From Billgrantia montanilacus (GTDB lineage Bacteria > Pseudomonadota > Gammaproteobacteria > Pseudomonadales > Halomonadaceae): 64,000 bases of DNA. The stretch is from assembly GCF_003336675.1 (NCBI RefSeq), contig NZ_QPII01000004.1:62001-126000 (forward strand), written 5' to 3'. A program made the translations under genes and the position numbers. The notes under the pieces are model-generated. The model saw only the letters and a list, made by a program, of their open reading frames with translations. It was not told where the DNA came from and searched no databases. Numbering within the stretch: position 1 is the first letter of the stretch; each line of letters opens with the position of its first letter. Positions 55,103-63,934 of the stretch are shown piece by piece.

Positions 55103-57455
55103 CCCCGATGACAAGCATGGTCACGGCGTGTCAGATGACAGCGCGGTTGTGTGGCGCTGGCTGCATCGCCTGGTCGAGCCTGCTTTTCTCTTCACCGTCG
55201 TTGCGCTACTGGTACTGGCGGTCATCTGGGGCACCACCCTGAACCTCGTGGTAATGGAGCGAGAGACGGCCGACCGCACGGCAATGGCGTTAGCCGCCGA
55301 TACGGCGGATACCTATGAAGCCCAGGTGGTACGGGCGCTGCGTGAAATCGATACGACCCTGAAGCTGGTGCACTATAGTCTGGATGACAGGCCTGCCCAG
55401 GTGGTGCTGGAGGAGCTGCGCGACCTGGGGATGTTGCCGCCCGAGCTGCTGTTTACGGTCAGCGTCGCTGATTCTCGGGGCAACGTGATTGCCAGCACAC
55501 CCGAAGCGAGCCCCTCACAGCGAAATGTGGCGGAATACGACTTTTTCCAGCGTGCCCATGAAGAGGCGGGGATGGTGCTGGGATTGCCTCAGCGCAACCA
55601 GGAAACGGGGGAGTGGCAACTGTTCTTCAGCCGACACGCGCGAGCCCGGGATGAGGGGCTGGCGGTTATCGTGGCGGTCTCGGTTCAAGCCGGTTACTTC
55701 GTCAGCGGCTATGACTCGGATGTGCTGGGTGAGGATGGGGTACTGGCCCTGTTGGGAACTGATGGCATCTTCCGGATAAAACGCACGGGCGATCAGCTCA
55801 GCGTGGGGACGACGGTCGATTACAGCGCCATGGTTCCGGCCAGTGGAGCCATCGGGGGGCCGGTAGCGGTCAAGGTCAACCCCTGGGACGAGACCCGCCG
55901 CTACACCGTGACCAGGGAGCTTTTCGAGTTTCCGGTGGCCATCGTTGTCGGCCTGTCGGAAGCGGAGCGACTGGCGGAAGCCGAGCAGTCGGAGCAAACC
56001 TACCTCTGGTACGCCACCCTGGCAAGCTTGCTGCTTCTTGCGATTCTCTCCCTGCTGGGAAGGCTGAGCTGGAGGCTTCAGCGTACGCAGTCGAGGATCA
56101 TGGAGGAGCGCGTCGACCATGCTCGGCGCGTGGAGTACCTAGCCTTTCACGATAACCTGACCGGCCTGCCGAATCGCGCCTATTTTACCCGGCTGCTGAC
56201 CCAGGGCATGCAGCACTCGCGGCGCTACGGCAAGCGACAGGCGCTGCTGTTCCTCGATCTGGATCGCTTCAAGGCAATTAACGATTCCCTGGGCCACGAC
56301 GCGGGAGACGACCTGCTCAAGGAGATGGGCAAGCGGCTCAGTGGCGCGGTGCGCGAGAGCGATGTCGTCGCTCGGCTCGGGGGCGATGAGTTCGTGGTGC
56401 TGATTCCCGAGGTCATCGATGAATCCCAGGTGACGGTGGTGGCCGACAAGATCCTGGCTGCAGTCAGCCTGCCCTTCACGCTGGTGGGCCAGGAGTTTCG
56501 CATTACGGTGAGCATCGGCATCGCCATGTTTCCGCAGGATGGCGAAGACGAACAGACGTTGATGAAACACGCCGATGTTGCGATGTATCACGCCAAGGAG
56601 CAGGGCAAGAACAACGCCCAGTTCTACTCCACGCAGTTGAGTACCGATTCGCTGGAGCGCCTCGCTCTGGAGTCCAGCATGCGCAAGGCGCTGGAGAATA
56701 GGGAGTTCCGCCTCTATTACCAGTCCAAGCAGGACATGCTCACTGGTCGTGTCACTGGCATGGAGGCGTTGCTGCGCTGGCAACATCCCGATCTCGGGTT
56801 GATCGCTCCCATGCAGTTCATTCCCCTGGCCGAGGAGAACGGACTCATCGTGCCGATCGGGCGTTGGGTATTCAACACGGCGTGTCGGCAGAACGTCGAG
56901 TGGCAGATGCAGGGCTTCCCGCCGTTGAGCATGGCCGTGAACCTTTCCGCCCGACAGTTCCTCGATGAGCACCTGCTGGGGGACATTAAAACCACCCTGG
57001 AGGAGACCGGCATGGCGCCGGAGCTACTCGAACTGGAGATTACCGAGAGCATGATGATGCTCGACATGCCGCGTACGGTTCGGATTCTCAAGGATCTCAA
57101 GCGAATGGGCGTGCGGATCGCCATCGACGATTTCGGCACCGGCTACTCGTCGCTCTCCAAACTGAAGGACTTCCCGCTCGACACCATCAAGATCGACGGC
57201 TCCTTCATCCAGGACCTGGTGAATAGCGCCGAGGACAGGAGCCTGACGGAGGCGATCATCGAACTGGGCAAGAGCCTGGGCCTGACGGTGGTAGCGGAAG
57301 GCGTGGAGTCGATTGAACAGGCCGACTACCTGCGCGTTCACTCCTGTGACCAGTTCCAGGGCTTCTATATCAACATGCCCATGCCGGCGACTGAGTTCGA
57401 AATGTCGATGCGTGACCAGTTTCGCCGCTTCGAAGACAGCAACCCGTCCGAATGA
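55095..57455 (+). CDS. Membrane dCACHE-GGDEF-EAL c-di-GMP enzyme
   Basis: A 786-residue protein. Two membrane helices (about residues 31-53 and 300-320) bracket a periplasmic dCACHE-type sensor. GGDEF follows with intact RLGGDEFVV (about 427-435) and FLDLDRFKAINDSLGH. The EAL domain has EALLRW (557), ELEITES and DDFGTGYSS, all intact, so both synthesis and hydrolysis of c-di-GMP are possible. The TTG start at 55095 overlaps the binding-protein gene by eight bases; GTG 55128 is an alternative. Confidence 0.88.
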   Translation: MNNPDDKHGHGVSDDSAVVWRWLHRLVEPAFLFTVVALLVLAVIWGTTLNLVVMERETADRTAMALAADTADTYEAQVVRALREIDTTLKLVHYSLDDRPAQVVLEELRDLGMLPPELLFTVSVADSRGNVIASTPEASPSQRNVAEYDFFQRAHEEAGMVLGLPQRNQETGEWQLFFSRHARARDEGLAVIVAVSVQAGYFVSGYDSDVLGEDGVLALLGTDGIFRIKRTGDQLSVGTTVDYSAMVPASGAIGGPVAVKVNPWDETRRYTVTRELFEFPVAIVVGLSEAERLAEAEQSEQTYLWYATLASLLLLAILSLLGRLSWRLQRTQSRIMEERVDHARRVEYLAFHDNLTGLPNRAYFTRLLTQGMQHSRRYGKRQALLFLDLDRFKAINDSLGHDAGDDLLKEMGKRLSGAVRESDVVARLGGDEFVVLIPEVIDESQVTVVADKILAAVSLPFTLVGQEFRITVSIGIAMFPQDGEDEQTLMKHADVAMYHAKEQGKNNAQFYSTQLSTDSLERLALESSMRKALENREFRLYYQSKQDMLTGRVTGMEALLRWQHPDLGLIAPMQFIPLAEENGLIVPIGRWVFNTACRQNVEWQMQGFPPLSMAVNLSARQFLDEHLLGDIKTTLEETGMAPELLELEITESMMMLDMPRTVRILKDLKRMGVRIAIDDFGTGYSSLSKLKDFPLDTIKIDGSFIQDLVNSAEDRSLTEAIIELGKSLGLTVVAEGVESIEQADYLRVHSCDQFQGFYINMPMPATEFEMSMRDQFRRFEDSNPSE

Positions 57456-57501
57456 CTCCGGTTGAGCATAGGGCCCGTACCCTGCACTGATTGTCAGGCG
57501 A

Positions 57502-58998
57502 TCAGTCGCCGGGGCCATGTTCCATGCAGCGCTCCTCAATGGCGGGCCCTTGCTGAAGGTTGGCGCTGAGGTTGCGCAGGGCGCTACGGAGTCCTTCTTC
57601 GAGCACGGGGTGATAGAACGGCATGTCGAGCATCTGGTTGACCCCCATCCGCTGTTCCAGTGCCCAGGCCAGCAAATGGGCGATGTGTTCCATCTGTGGG
57701 CCGAAGAGCTCACCACCCAGGAATTGGCCCGAACCGTGCTCAGCGTAGAGTCGCATCAGCCCGCGATTCTGCCGCAAGACCGTGGCGCGACCCTGATTAT
57801 CGAAGGTGGCTTCGCCAACCGCGATACGGTCGCACCCACCCAGGCGCTGTTCGAGGACGGCACGACGCAGCCCGACCGTCGCCATCTGCGGTTCGGTGAA
57901 GACGATGGAAAGCGGCGTGTTGCGAAGCCCGGCTCGCCGTTCCGGATAGCGGCCGGCGTTGTCCCCGGCGATGCGGCCCTGGGTGATGGCCTCGTGGAGC
58001 AGCGGCAGTTCCTGGTTGGCATCGCCGGCAATGAACACGTGGCTGCCACTTTCCTTGTCGTTCCTTTCGTTGTCGCTCCTTTCGTTGTCGTTCCGGCACT
58101 GCATGGTGAAGCGGTTGTAGAAGGGCACACCGTCCTCGTCGAGTGCCAGTCCGGCATTCTCCAGGTCGAGCCTGTCGACATTGGGCCGCCGGCCAGTGGC
58201 GGCAAGCAGGTAGTCGAAGCGTTCGACCAATCGCTTTCCGGTATGGCGTTCCAGGAAGGTGACAACCACCTGCTCACCGTCGCGTTCGATGGCTTCCACC
58301 TCGGCTGCGGGATCGACATAGAGCTCGTCGTTGAAGGTGCGATCGGCATACTCTTTCAGCGCCGGGTCCTCGAAGGACCCCAGTGAGCCACTCTTGCCGA
58401 AGATGCGCACCCGAACGCCGAGCCGATGTAGGGCCTGGCCCATCTCAAGCCCGATGATGCCGGGGCCGAACACGACGACCGATTCCGGCAATGTGTCCCA
58501 CTCGAAGATATCGTCGTTGACGATCAGCCGGTCGCCCGCCGCCTCGAATTGCTTGGGCCAGCTGGTGCGAGAACCGGTGGCGATGACGATGGTGCGTGCC
58601 TCGATACGCAGGCTATCGCCGACGATCAGGATATGTGGTGCGCCGAAGCGGGCATGGCCCGTGATGAGGTCAGCGGCGTCTATCCGCTTCATCGATTCCA
58701 GGACATGGCCCACGAAGCCGTCGCGCTCATGCTTTAGACGGGCCATCACCGCGCGGCCATCGACCTCGACCGGGCCGGTGCGCACGCCGAACCCCCCTGC
58801 ATCCCGGGCATGCTGGGCGGCATCGGCGGCGGCGATCAGCAGCTTCGAGGGCATGCAGCCGACGCGAGCACAGGTGGTGCCGAACGCCCCGCCTTCGATC
58901 AGCACGACGCTCTCCCGATGCTTGTGGGCAGCATGCCAGGCGCTCAGGCCGGCGCTGCCGGCTCCGATGATCGCGACATCGACCTCACGCGCTTCCAT
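57502..58998 (-). CDS. Dihydrolipoyl dehydrogenase
   Basis: A 498-residue pyridine-nucleotide disulfide oxidoreductase. The FAD motif IIGAGSAGLSAWHA (about residues 10-23) precedes the redox-active disulfide TCARVGC (C43 and C48). The NAD motif VVFGPGIIGLEMGQAL and the C-terminal catalytic FYHPVLEEG are present. A short Asn/Asp/Glu/Arg/Ser repeat (around residues 302-316) is inserted before the second FAD motif HVFIAGDAN, due to a 15-base tandem repeat. It is not next to a pyruvate dehydrogenase operon. The ATG has AGGAGAG upstream. Confidence 0.88.
   Translation of the reverse strand: MEAREVDVAIIGAGSAGLSAWHAAHKHRESVVLIEGGAFGTTCARVGCMPSKLLIAAADAAQHARDAGGFGVRTGPVEVDGRAVMARLKHERDGFVGHVLESMKRIDAADLITGHARFGAPHILIVGDSLRIEARTIVIATGSRTSWPKQFEAAGDRLIVNDDIFEWDTLPESVVVFGPGIIGLEMGQALHRLGVRVRIFGKSGSLGSFEDPALKEYADRTFNDELYVDPAAEVEAIERDGEQVVVTFLERHTGKRLVERFDYLLAATGRRPNVDRLDLENAGLALDEDGVPFYNRFTMQCRNDNERSDNERNDKESGSHVFIAGDANQELPLLHEAITQGRIAGDNAGRYPERRAGLRNTPLSIVFTEPQMATVGLRRAVLEQRLGGCDRIAVGEATFDNQGRATVLRQNRGLMRLYAEHGSGQFLGGELFGPQMEHIAHLLAWALEQRMGVNQMLDMPFYHPVLEEGLRSALRNLSANLQQGPAIEERCMEHGPGD
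58050..58094. repeat. 15-bp tandem repeat inside the dihydrolipoyl dehydrogenase gene
   Basis: Three near-identical 15-base units (core TTTCGTTGTCGTTCC) lie in frame and encode five-residue repeats of the DNERS type. Copy number is a multiple of three bases, so the reading frame is kept. Confidence 0.85.
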
Positions 58999-59229
58999 TG
59001 CTCTCTCCTGATTTACCGGGGCGCCGAACTGGAGCCCGAACGACTCGCTCCATTTCAGCGTAGAACAGGTTGCCGTGGGTTGGTGGGCTGGCCAAACCTG
59101 CGGCATTTCTCGCCCCATTCTGCTATTCTGTGCGCCTTCGGTTCTTGCTCCCTTCGGCCCTTACCTTGCGGCTCTCGCCCTCGTTCGTGCGTTACCCCGG
59201 CCCTCACCCATTATTGCAGGATCACTGCC

Positions 59230-60663
59230 GTGTCCGATTCCACTCCCGACCCCGACTCTTATGGCGAGGGTGCCTTTGCGTCGCTAACGCTGCTGCCGGA
59301 ATTGCTCAGCAACCTGGACTCGCTTGGCTATCACGCCATGACACCGATCCAGGCCGCCAGCCTGCCGGCGATGCTGGCGGGGCGGGATGTCGTCGCCCAG
59401 GCGAAGACCGGGTCCGGCAAGACGGCGTCCTTCGGCCTGGGGCTGCTCACGCGGCTGACGGTGTCATGCTTCAGCGTCCAGGCCCTGGTGTTGTGTCCCA
59501 CCCGGGAACTGGCCGATCAGGTGGCCGGTGAGATCCGCCGGTTAGCGCGTGCGCTGCCCAATGTCAAGGTGCTGACCCTGTGCGGCGGGGCACCCCTGGG
59601 GCCGCAGCTCAATTCGCTTTCCCACGGGGCCCATGTCGTGGTCGGTACGCCGGGGCGGATCGAGGAGCATCTGCGCAAGGGCTCGCTGAGCCTGGCATCG
59701 CTTGACACCCTGGTGCTCGACGAAGCCGATCGCATGCTCGACATGGGGTTCCAGGCCGCGCTGGAGGCGATCATCGGCGAGACGCCGCCGAGTCGGCAGA
59801 CGCTGATGTTCAGCGCCACCGGCCTGCAGGGAGCCGGTGCGGAAGGCGTTCGTGCCATCGCCGAAGGCTTCCTGCGTGACCCGGTGAGTGTGGCGGTAAG
59901 CGAGACTCATGACGAGACCAGCATTCGCGAGCATTTCTACCGGCTGGGCGACGAGCCGGAGCGTTTCGAGGCGTTGCGCCTGCTGCTGCTGCATCATCGC
60001 CCCCCATCCAGCGTCGTCTTCTGCAATACCAAGCGTGAAACCGACGAGGTCGCCGAGGCCCTGGATAAAGCCGGTTTCAGTGCCCTGGCGCTACACGGCG
60101 ATCTCGAACAGCGCGACCGTGATCGTCTGCTGATACTATTCGCCAACAAGAGCGCCTCGATACTGGTGGCCACCGACGTGGCGGCCCGGGGGCTGGATAT
60201 CGATGCCCTGGATGCGGTATTCAATTACCGTATCGCCCGCGAACTCGAGGTGCATGTGCACCGGGTCGGGCGTACCGGCCGGGCCGGCAGCTCCGGTGTG
60301 GCCTGTACCCTGGTCAGTGAGCAAGAGGCGTACCGCCTGGAGCGGCTCGGCGAGTTTCTCGGTCAACAGCTGGTGACGGAGTCGCTGCCGTCCCGCCGCG
60401 CCCTGTCGGGCGATCCCATGGCGCCGCCCATGGCCACGCTTCAGCTCGATGGCGGCAAGAAGCAGAAGGTACGCCCGGGGGATATCCTGGGCGCCCTGAC
60501 CGGTGAAGGCGGTATCCAGGGTGACCAGGTAGGCAAGATCAAGGTGCTGGAGCGCAGCGCCTATGTGGCCGTGCAGCGTGAGGTCGCCAAGGCGGCGCTT
60601 GCGCAGTTGAGCACGGGGAAACTCAAGGGGCGTTCGTTTCGCGCCCGGCGCGTCAGCCGCTGA
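59230..60663 (+). CDS. dbpA: DbpA-type DEAD-box RNA helicase
   Basis: A 477-residue ATP-dependent RNA helicase, probably acting in 50S ribosome assembly. Motifs in order are the Q motif HAMTPIQAASLP, AKTGSGKT (58-65), PTRELADQV, TPGRIEEHL, the DEAD box, SATG, and HRVGRTGRAG. The C-terminal DbpA RNA-binding domain (KVRPGDILGALTGEGGIQGD and on to KGRSFRARRV) directs it to helix 92 of 23S rRNA in homologues. The start is GTG with AGGA upstream. Confidence 0.92.
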   Translation: MSDSTPDPDSYGEGAFASLTLLPELLSNLDSLGYHAMTPIQAASLPAMLAGRDVVAQAKTGSGKTASFGLGLLTRLTVSCFSVQALVLCPTRELADQVAGEIRRLARALPNVKVLTLCGGAPLGPQLNSLSHGAHVVVGTPGRIEEHLRKGSLSLASLDTLVLDEADRMLDMGFQAALEAIIGETPPSRQTLMFSATGLQGAGAEGVRAIAEGFLRDPVSVAVSETHDETSIREHFYRLGDEPERFEALRLLLLHHRPPSSVVFCNTKRETDEVAEALDKAGFSALALHGDLEQRDRDRLLILFANKSASILVATDVAARGLDIDALDAVFNYRIARELEVHVHRVGRTGRAGSSGVACTLVSEQEAYRLERLGEFLGQQLVTESLPSRRALSGDPMAPPMATLQLDGGKKQKVRPGDILGALTGEGGIQGDQVGKIKVLERSAYVAVQREVAKAALAQLSTGKLKGRSFRARRVSR

Positions 60664-60711
60664 CATGCAGCAAGGCGATACGCTCGTAAGGCGATATGCC
60701 AAAGTGGTGAT

Positions 60712-61578
60712 ATGAAAATACCCAAGCGATTACAACCGCTGGTTGAAGATGGCATGGTCGACGAAGTCGTCGCCCAGCTGATGAGCGGCAAGGAAGCCCA
60801 GGTCTATGTGGTGCGTGCCGGCGGTGAACTGCGCTGCGCCAAGGTCTTCAAGGAAGCCAAGCAGCGCAGTTTCAAGCAGGCCGTGCAGTACCAGGAAGGG
60901 CGCAAGGTACGCAATAGCCGCCAGGGCCGGGCGATGGCCAAGAAGACCCGCTATGGGCAGAAGGAGCAGGAACAGGCCTGGCTGAATGCCGAGGTGGACG
61001 CGCTCTATCGGCTTGCGGCGGCGGAAGTACGAGTGCCCCAGCCCTTCGGTTTCGTCGACGGCGTGCTGCTGATGGAGATGATCACCGACGACGAGGGTTT
61101 TGCCGCTCCGCGTCTGGACGACGTCACCCTTACCGCCGAACAGGCGCGTGTCTATTACGCCAAGGTCATCGGCGACGTGGTGCGTATGCTATGTGCCGGC
61201 CTGATTCATGGCGATCTCTCCGAGTTCAACGTGCTGCTGGCACCCGACGGCCCCGTTATCATTGATCTTCCCCAGGCAGTGGATGCGGCCGGTAACAACA
61301 GCGCCGAGATGATGCTGGACCGGGACGTCAACAATATGCGCGCCTATTTCGGCCGCTACGCTCCGGAACTGCTCAATACCGATTACGGCAAGGAGATCTG
61401 GGCACTGTATGAGGCGGGGGAATTGCATCCGGAGAGCAAGTTGACCGGCTGTTTTGTCTATGACACCACTGCAGTGGACGTCGACGACCTGCTGGCGGTG
61501 ATCGAGGACGCCCGGGAAGAGCAGGACGAGCACCTGGCAATGCTGGCCCGCAACGAGCAGGGTGACGACGAGGACTGA
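60712..61578 (+). CDS. PA4780-type RIO1-like protein kinase
   Basis: A 288-residue atypical kinase. The P-loop region is SGKEAQVYVVRAGG (about residues 25-38), the ATP lysine is in CAKVFKEAKQR (K44), and the catalytic loop is HGDLSEFN (H166, D168). The metal-binding aspartate is in IIDLPQAVD (D185). RIO kinases in gammaproteobacteria have no confirmed target; a role near the ribosome is suggested by kinship and by the helicase gene before it. The C-terminus is acidic. Confidence 0.9.
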   Translation: MKIPKRLQPLVEDGMVDEVVAQLMSGKEAQVYVVRAGGELRCAKVFKEAKQRSFKQAVQYQEGRKVRNSRQGRAMAKKTRYGQKEQEQAWLNAEVDALYRLAAAEVRVPQPFGFVDGVLLMEMITDDEGFAAPRLDDVTLTAEQARVYYAKVIGDVVRMLCAGLIHGDLSEFNVLLAPDGPVIIDLPQAVDAAGNNSAEMMLDRDVNNMRAYFGRYAPELLNTDYGKEIWALYEAGELHPESKLTGCFVYDTTAVDVDDLLAVIEDAREEQDEHLAMLARNEQGDDED

Positions 61579-61701
61579 GCCGGTTGCTGCGGTCCGTAGC
61601 GTACCCGACGGTCCGCAGGATCACTCTCGAGTGGTTGCCGCCCGGAGATGATTCCCTTAAGTAATCTGGGCCGACGCAATAGGCTACGCTCAGGCTCCAA
61701 T

Positions 61702-61755
61702 CTATGCTCAGGGTCTGGCCCATGCTCAGGGTCTGGCCCATGCTCAGGATTTGGC
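61702..61755. repeat. 18-bp tandem repeat, three copies
   Basis: Three units based on CCATGCTCAGGGTCTGGC run head to tail. The third copy overlaps the stop codon and last codons of the DUF3008 gene, so the unit arose by copying the gene's 3' end. Confidence 0.9.
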
Positions 61756-61932
61756 ATTGTGCTTCGGCTTGTTCTTCTGCTTCGTCGAGGCCATCTTCTC
61801 CAGTTCCTGCTCATCCATCGATTCGTACATCTGCTTGGCGGCGCCATCGAGTTCGCTGACCTTCTTTTCTCCACGCTTGGCGGAAAGCGCAGCGCCGGCT
61901 GCCATCTGCTGGGCCTGGGACTTGGCTGGCAT
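61744..61932 (-). CDS. DUF3008 family small protein
   Basis: A 62-residue Lys/Ala/Gln-rich protein starting MPAKSQAQQMAAGAALSAKR, then SELDGAAKQMYESMDEQELE, a typical DUF3008 sequence. The C-terminus is strongly basic (KQKNKPKHNAKS). It may bind nucleic acid, but no function is known. The ATG at 61932 has GGAGG upstream. Its end merges into an 18-base tandem repeat. Confidence 0.88.
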   Translation of the reverse strand: MPAKSQAQQMAAGAALSAKRGEKKVSELDGAAKQMYESMDEQELEKMASTKQKNKPKHNAKS

Positions 61933-62207
61933 GGTTTTCCTCCTCAAGAGTCCATTCACTCCTCGAAACCTAGACGGTTCGACGCCGGGTTGCCATGGAG
62001 GAATGGTTTCCTAAGTATGCTGATTTGTTAATTGAAATATTCGTAAAAACCGATAGTTATCGGCAAGGTTTGACGCCTATGTTCAGTGCGTGATATTGGG
62101 AAAGGCGCCAAGCAACAACAAGACTACGATCCGCTTTTTCTGAGAAGTCTCTAATAAAAGAAGGGTCGGATTATTCTGCTGATCATGTACAGGAGAACGG
62201 ATTTCTC

Positions 62208-62324
62208 ATGCAGCAGCTTGCCACTAGCTTTCAGCCGCACGACCATGCAGTTCAGTTCTACGCAGACGAAGCCTTCCTGCCTTCTGACAACACCTCATCG
62301 AGCAAGCGTGGTGTGGTGATATGA
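62208..62324 (+). pseudogene. Remnant or micro-version of a MEDS sensory domain
   Basis: A 38-codon frame reads MQQLATSFQPHDHAVQFYAD and then EAFLPSDNTSSSKRGVVI. The HAVQFYxDEAFL block is the start of the MEDS (DcmR sensory) domain, normally about 160 residues. The rest is missing. Its stop overlaps the start of the GGDEF-EAL gene by ATGA, so it is a leader frame for that gene. Confidence 0.55.
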
Positions 62325-63616
62325 GCAGTGAGCTGGCTGTTCCGGCCCGGCTCGATGAGCTCACCGGCTTGGCGACCCGCAAGGTCGGTGAACGATGGCT
62401 GGCGGCGCAGGTTGCCGCCGCCGCAGAAGGCGATAGGATAGCTGTGCTGCATATCGACGTGGATCAGCTCAAGGAGATCAACCACGCCCTGGGCATGCAG
62501 ATGGGCGATGTCTATCTGAATCGGATCGCCCAGCGCATCAGGCGCTGCCTGGCCGATGGCGAGACGGTCAGTCGGCTTGGCAGTGACGAGATACTGGTGG
62601 TGGTGCCCGGCATCAGGCAGCCGGAAGATATCGCGGCTGTGGTCGAGCGGCTGCTTGTTCGCACCGGCCAGCCGATTGAGCTGGCTGACCATACGGTGCT
62701 GGCCAGCTGTTGCATCGGTGCCAGCCTCTTTCCCGACCACGGCCGCACGGTCAATGAACTGATGCGCCACGCCAACCTGGCCCGACGCCAGGCACAACGG
62801 CTTGGCAGGCGCCGATACCAGCTCTTCACGCCCGAGCTGCTTGATGATGGTCCTGATGCCCTTGTCCTGAGGGCGGCATTTCACGGTGCCCTGGCACGCG
62901 ATGAACTGGAACTGCTTTATCGACCTCAGCTGTGTGCCCGTAGCGGTCAGGTCGTGGCGGTGTCGGCGCAGCCGCGCTGGCGCTCGAGCCGCTTCGGGGT
63001 CATGGAGTCAGGGCTCTGGATGGGGGCCGCTGCGGATAATGGCCAGATCGGCGATATCTGTCAGTGGATGCTGACCAATGCTTGTCGGCACGCCAGGTCC
63101 TGGTTCGAGGTGGGCTTCGGTCTGCGGGTAGTCGTGCATACCTCGGCGGAGGGGCTGCTCGATGGAAAGTTCCTCGACCGGGTCAATGTGGCCCTTGCCA
63201 GCAGCGACCTGCCCGCGGAGCTGCTGGAGATCGAGCTGACAGAGGATGCCTTGATCCAGGATCACCGGCACACCGCCCGGTTGCTGGAGCAGCTCAAGGC
63301 CAGGGGCGTGCGCCTGTCGGTCGGTGGCTTTGGCAGCGGGCACGCGAACCTTGGACACTTGAGCAGCCTTCCCCTCGACGTGCTCGAGCTCAGCGACATG
63401 CTCATTCGCGAATGCCTCGACAACTCCCGCCTTCAGGCGATCATTCGTTCCATCATCGCTATGGCCCACGAACTGGACCTCGAAGTCGTGGCCAGCGGTG
63501 TCAGCCTACGCCAGCAGGCGGACTACCTTCGCCAGCAGGGCTGTGACTTGCTGCAGGGCAGCTTGTGGGCACGCATGGAGTATCTCGATTCCGCCTCCGA
63601 TGAGGCAGCGGATTGA
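62321..63616 (+). CDS. Degenerate GGDEF-EAL protein
   Basis: A 431-residue cytoplasmic protein with both c-di-GMP folds but damaged active sites. The GGDEF motif is GSDEI (residues 87-91). The EAL position reads SAQPRW (215-220), and the loop 6 motif DDFGTGYSS is GGFGSGHAN, lacking the metal aspartates. Such proteins are usually binding or regulatory rather than catalytic. The start is coupled to the small MEDS frame by ATGA. No membrane helix is present. Confidence 0.85.
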   Translation: MSSELAVPARLDELTGLATRKVGERWLAAQVAAAAEGDRIAVLHIDVDQLKEINHALGMQMGDVYLNRIAQRIRRCLADGETVSRLGSDEILVVVPGIRQPEDIAAVVERLLVRTGQPIELADHTVLASCCIGASLFPDHGRTVNELMRHANLARRQAQRLGRRRYQLFTPELLDDGPDALVLRAAFHGALARDELELLYRPQLCARSGQVVAVSAQPRWRSSRFGVMESGLWMGAAADNGQIGDICQWMLTNACRHARSWFEVGFGLRVVVHTSAEGLLDGKFLDRVNVALASSDLPAELLEIELTEDALIQDHRHTARLLEQLKARGVRLSVGGFGSGHANLGHLSSLPLDVLELSDMLIRECLDNSRLQAIIRSIIAMAHELDLEVVASGVSLRQQADYLRQQGCDLLQGSLWARMEYLDSASDEAAD

Positions 63617-63742
63617 CGAACAAGGAGCCACGGACCCACTCATCGCCAACAGCGGTTTCGTCGCTGTCATTCTCCCTTGCGGTTGCGAAGAGGCGCCTTT
63701 CGGTCGACCATACAAGGCTCCGTTTTCGCAGGAGTCGACGAT

Positions 63743-63934
63743 ATGCCCATCGTGACCATTCAGCAATTTCCCCGTGACCTGTCTCAGAAGCGCGAGCTGG
63801 CGCGCCGTATCACCGAGGCCTTTACCGAGGTCTACGGCGCAAAGCCGGAAAGCGTTCAGGTTTTCTTCAGCGAGGTTGACCGCGAGAGCTGGGCCAAGGG
63901 CGGAGTGATGGGGTGCGATAACACTCCGGGCTGA
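63743..63934 (+). CDS. 4-oxalocrotonate tautomerase family protein
   Basis: A 63-residue tautomerase. After removal of Met the N-terminal proline (MPIVTIQQFPRD) is the catalytic base. The helix LARRITEAFTEVYGAKPESV and the strand VQVFFSEVDRESWAKGG match the family. It has a GCAGGAG ribosome site. Substrate unknown; these enzymes act as homo-hexamers or homo-dimers. Confidence 0.9.
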   Translation: MPIVTIQQFPRDLSQKRELARRITEAFTEVYGAKPESVQVFFSEVDRESWAKGGVMGCDNTPG

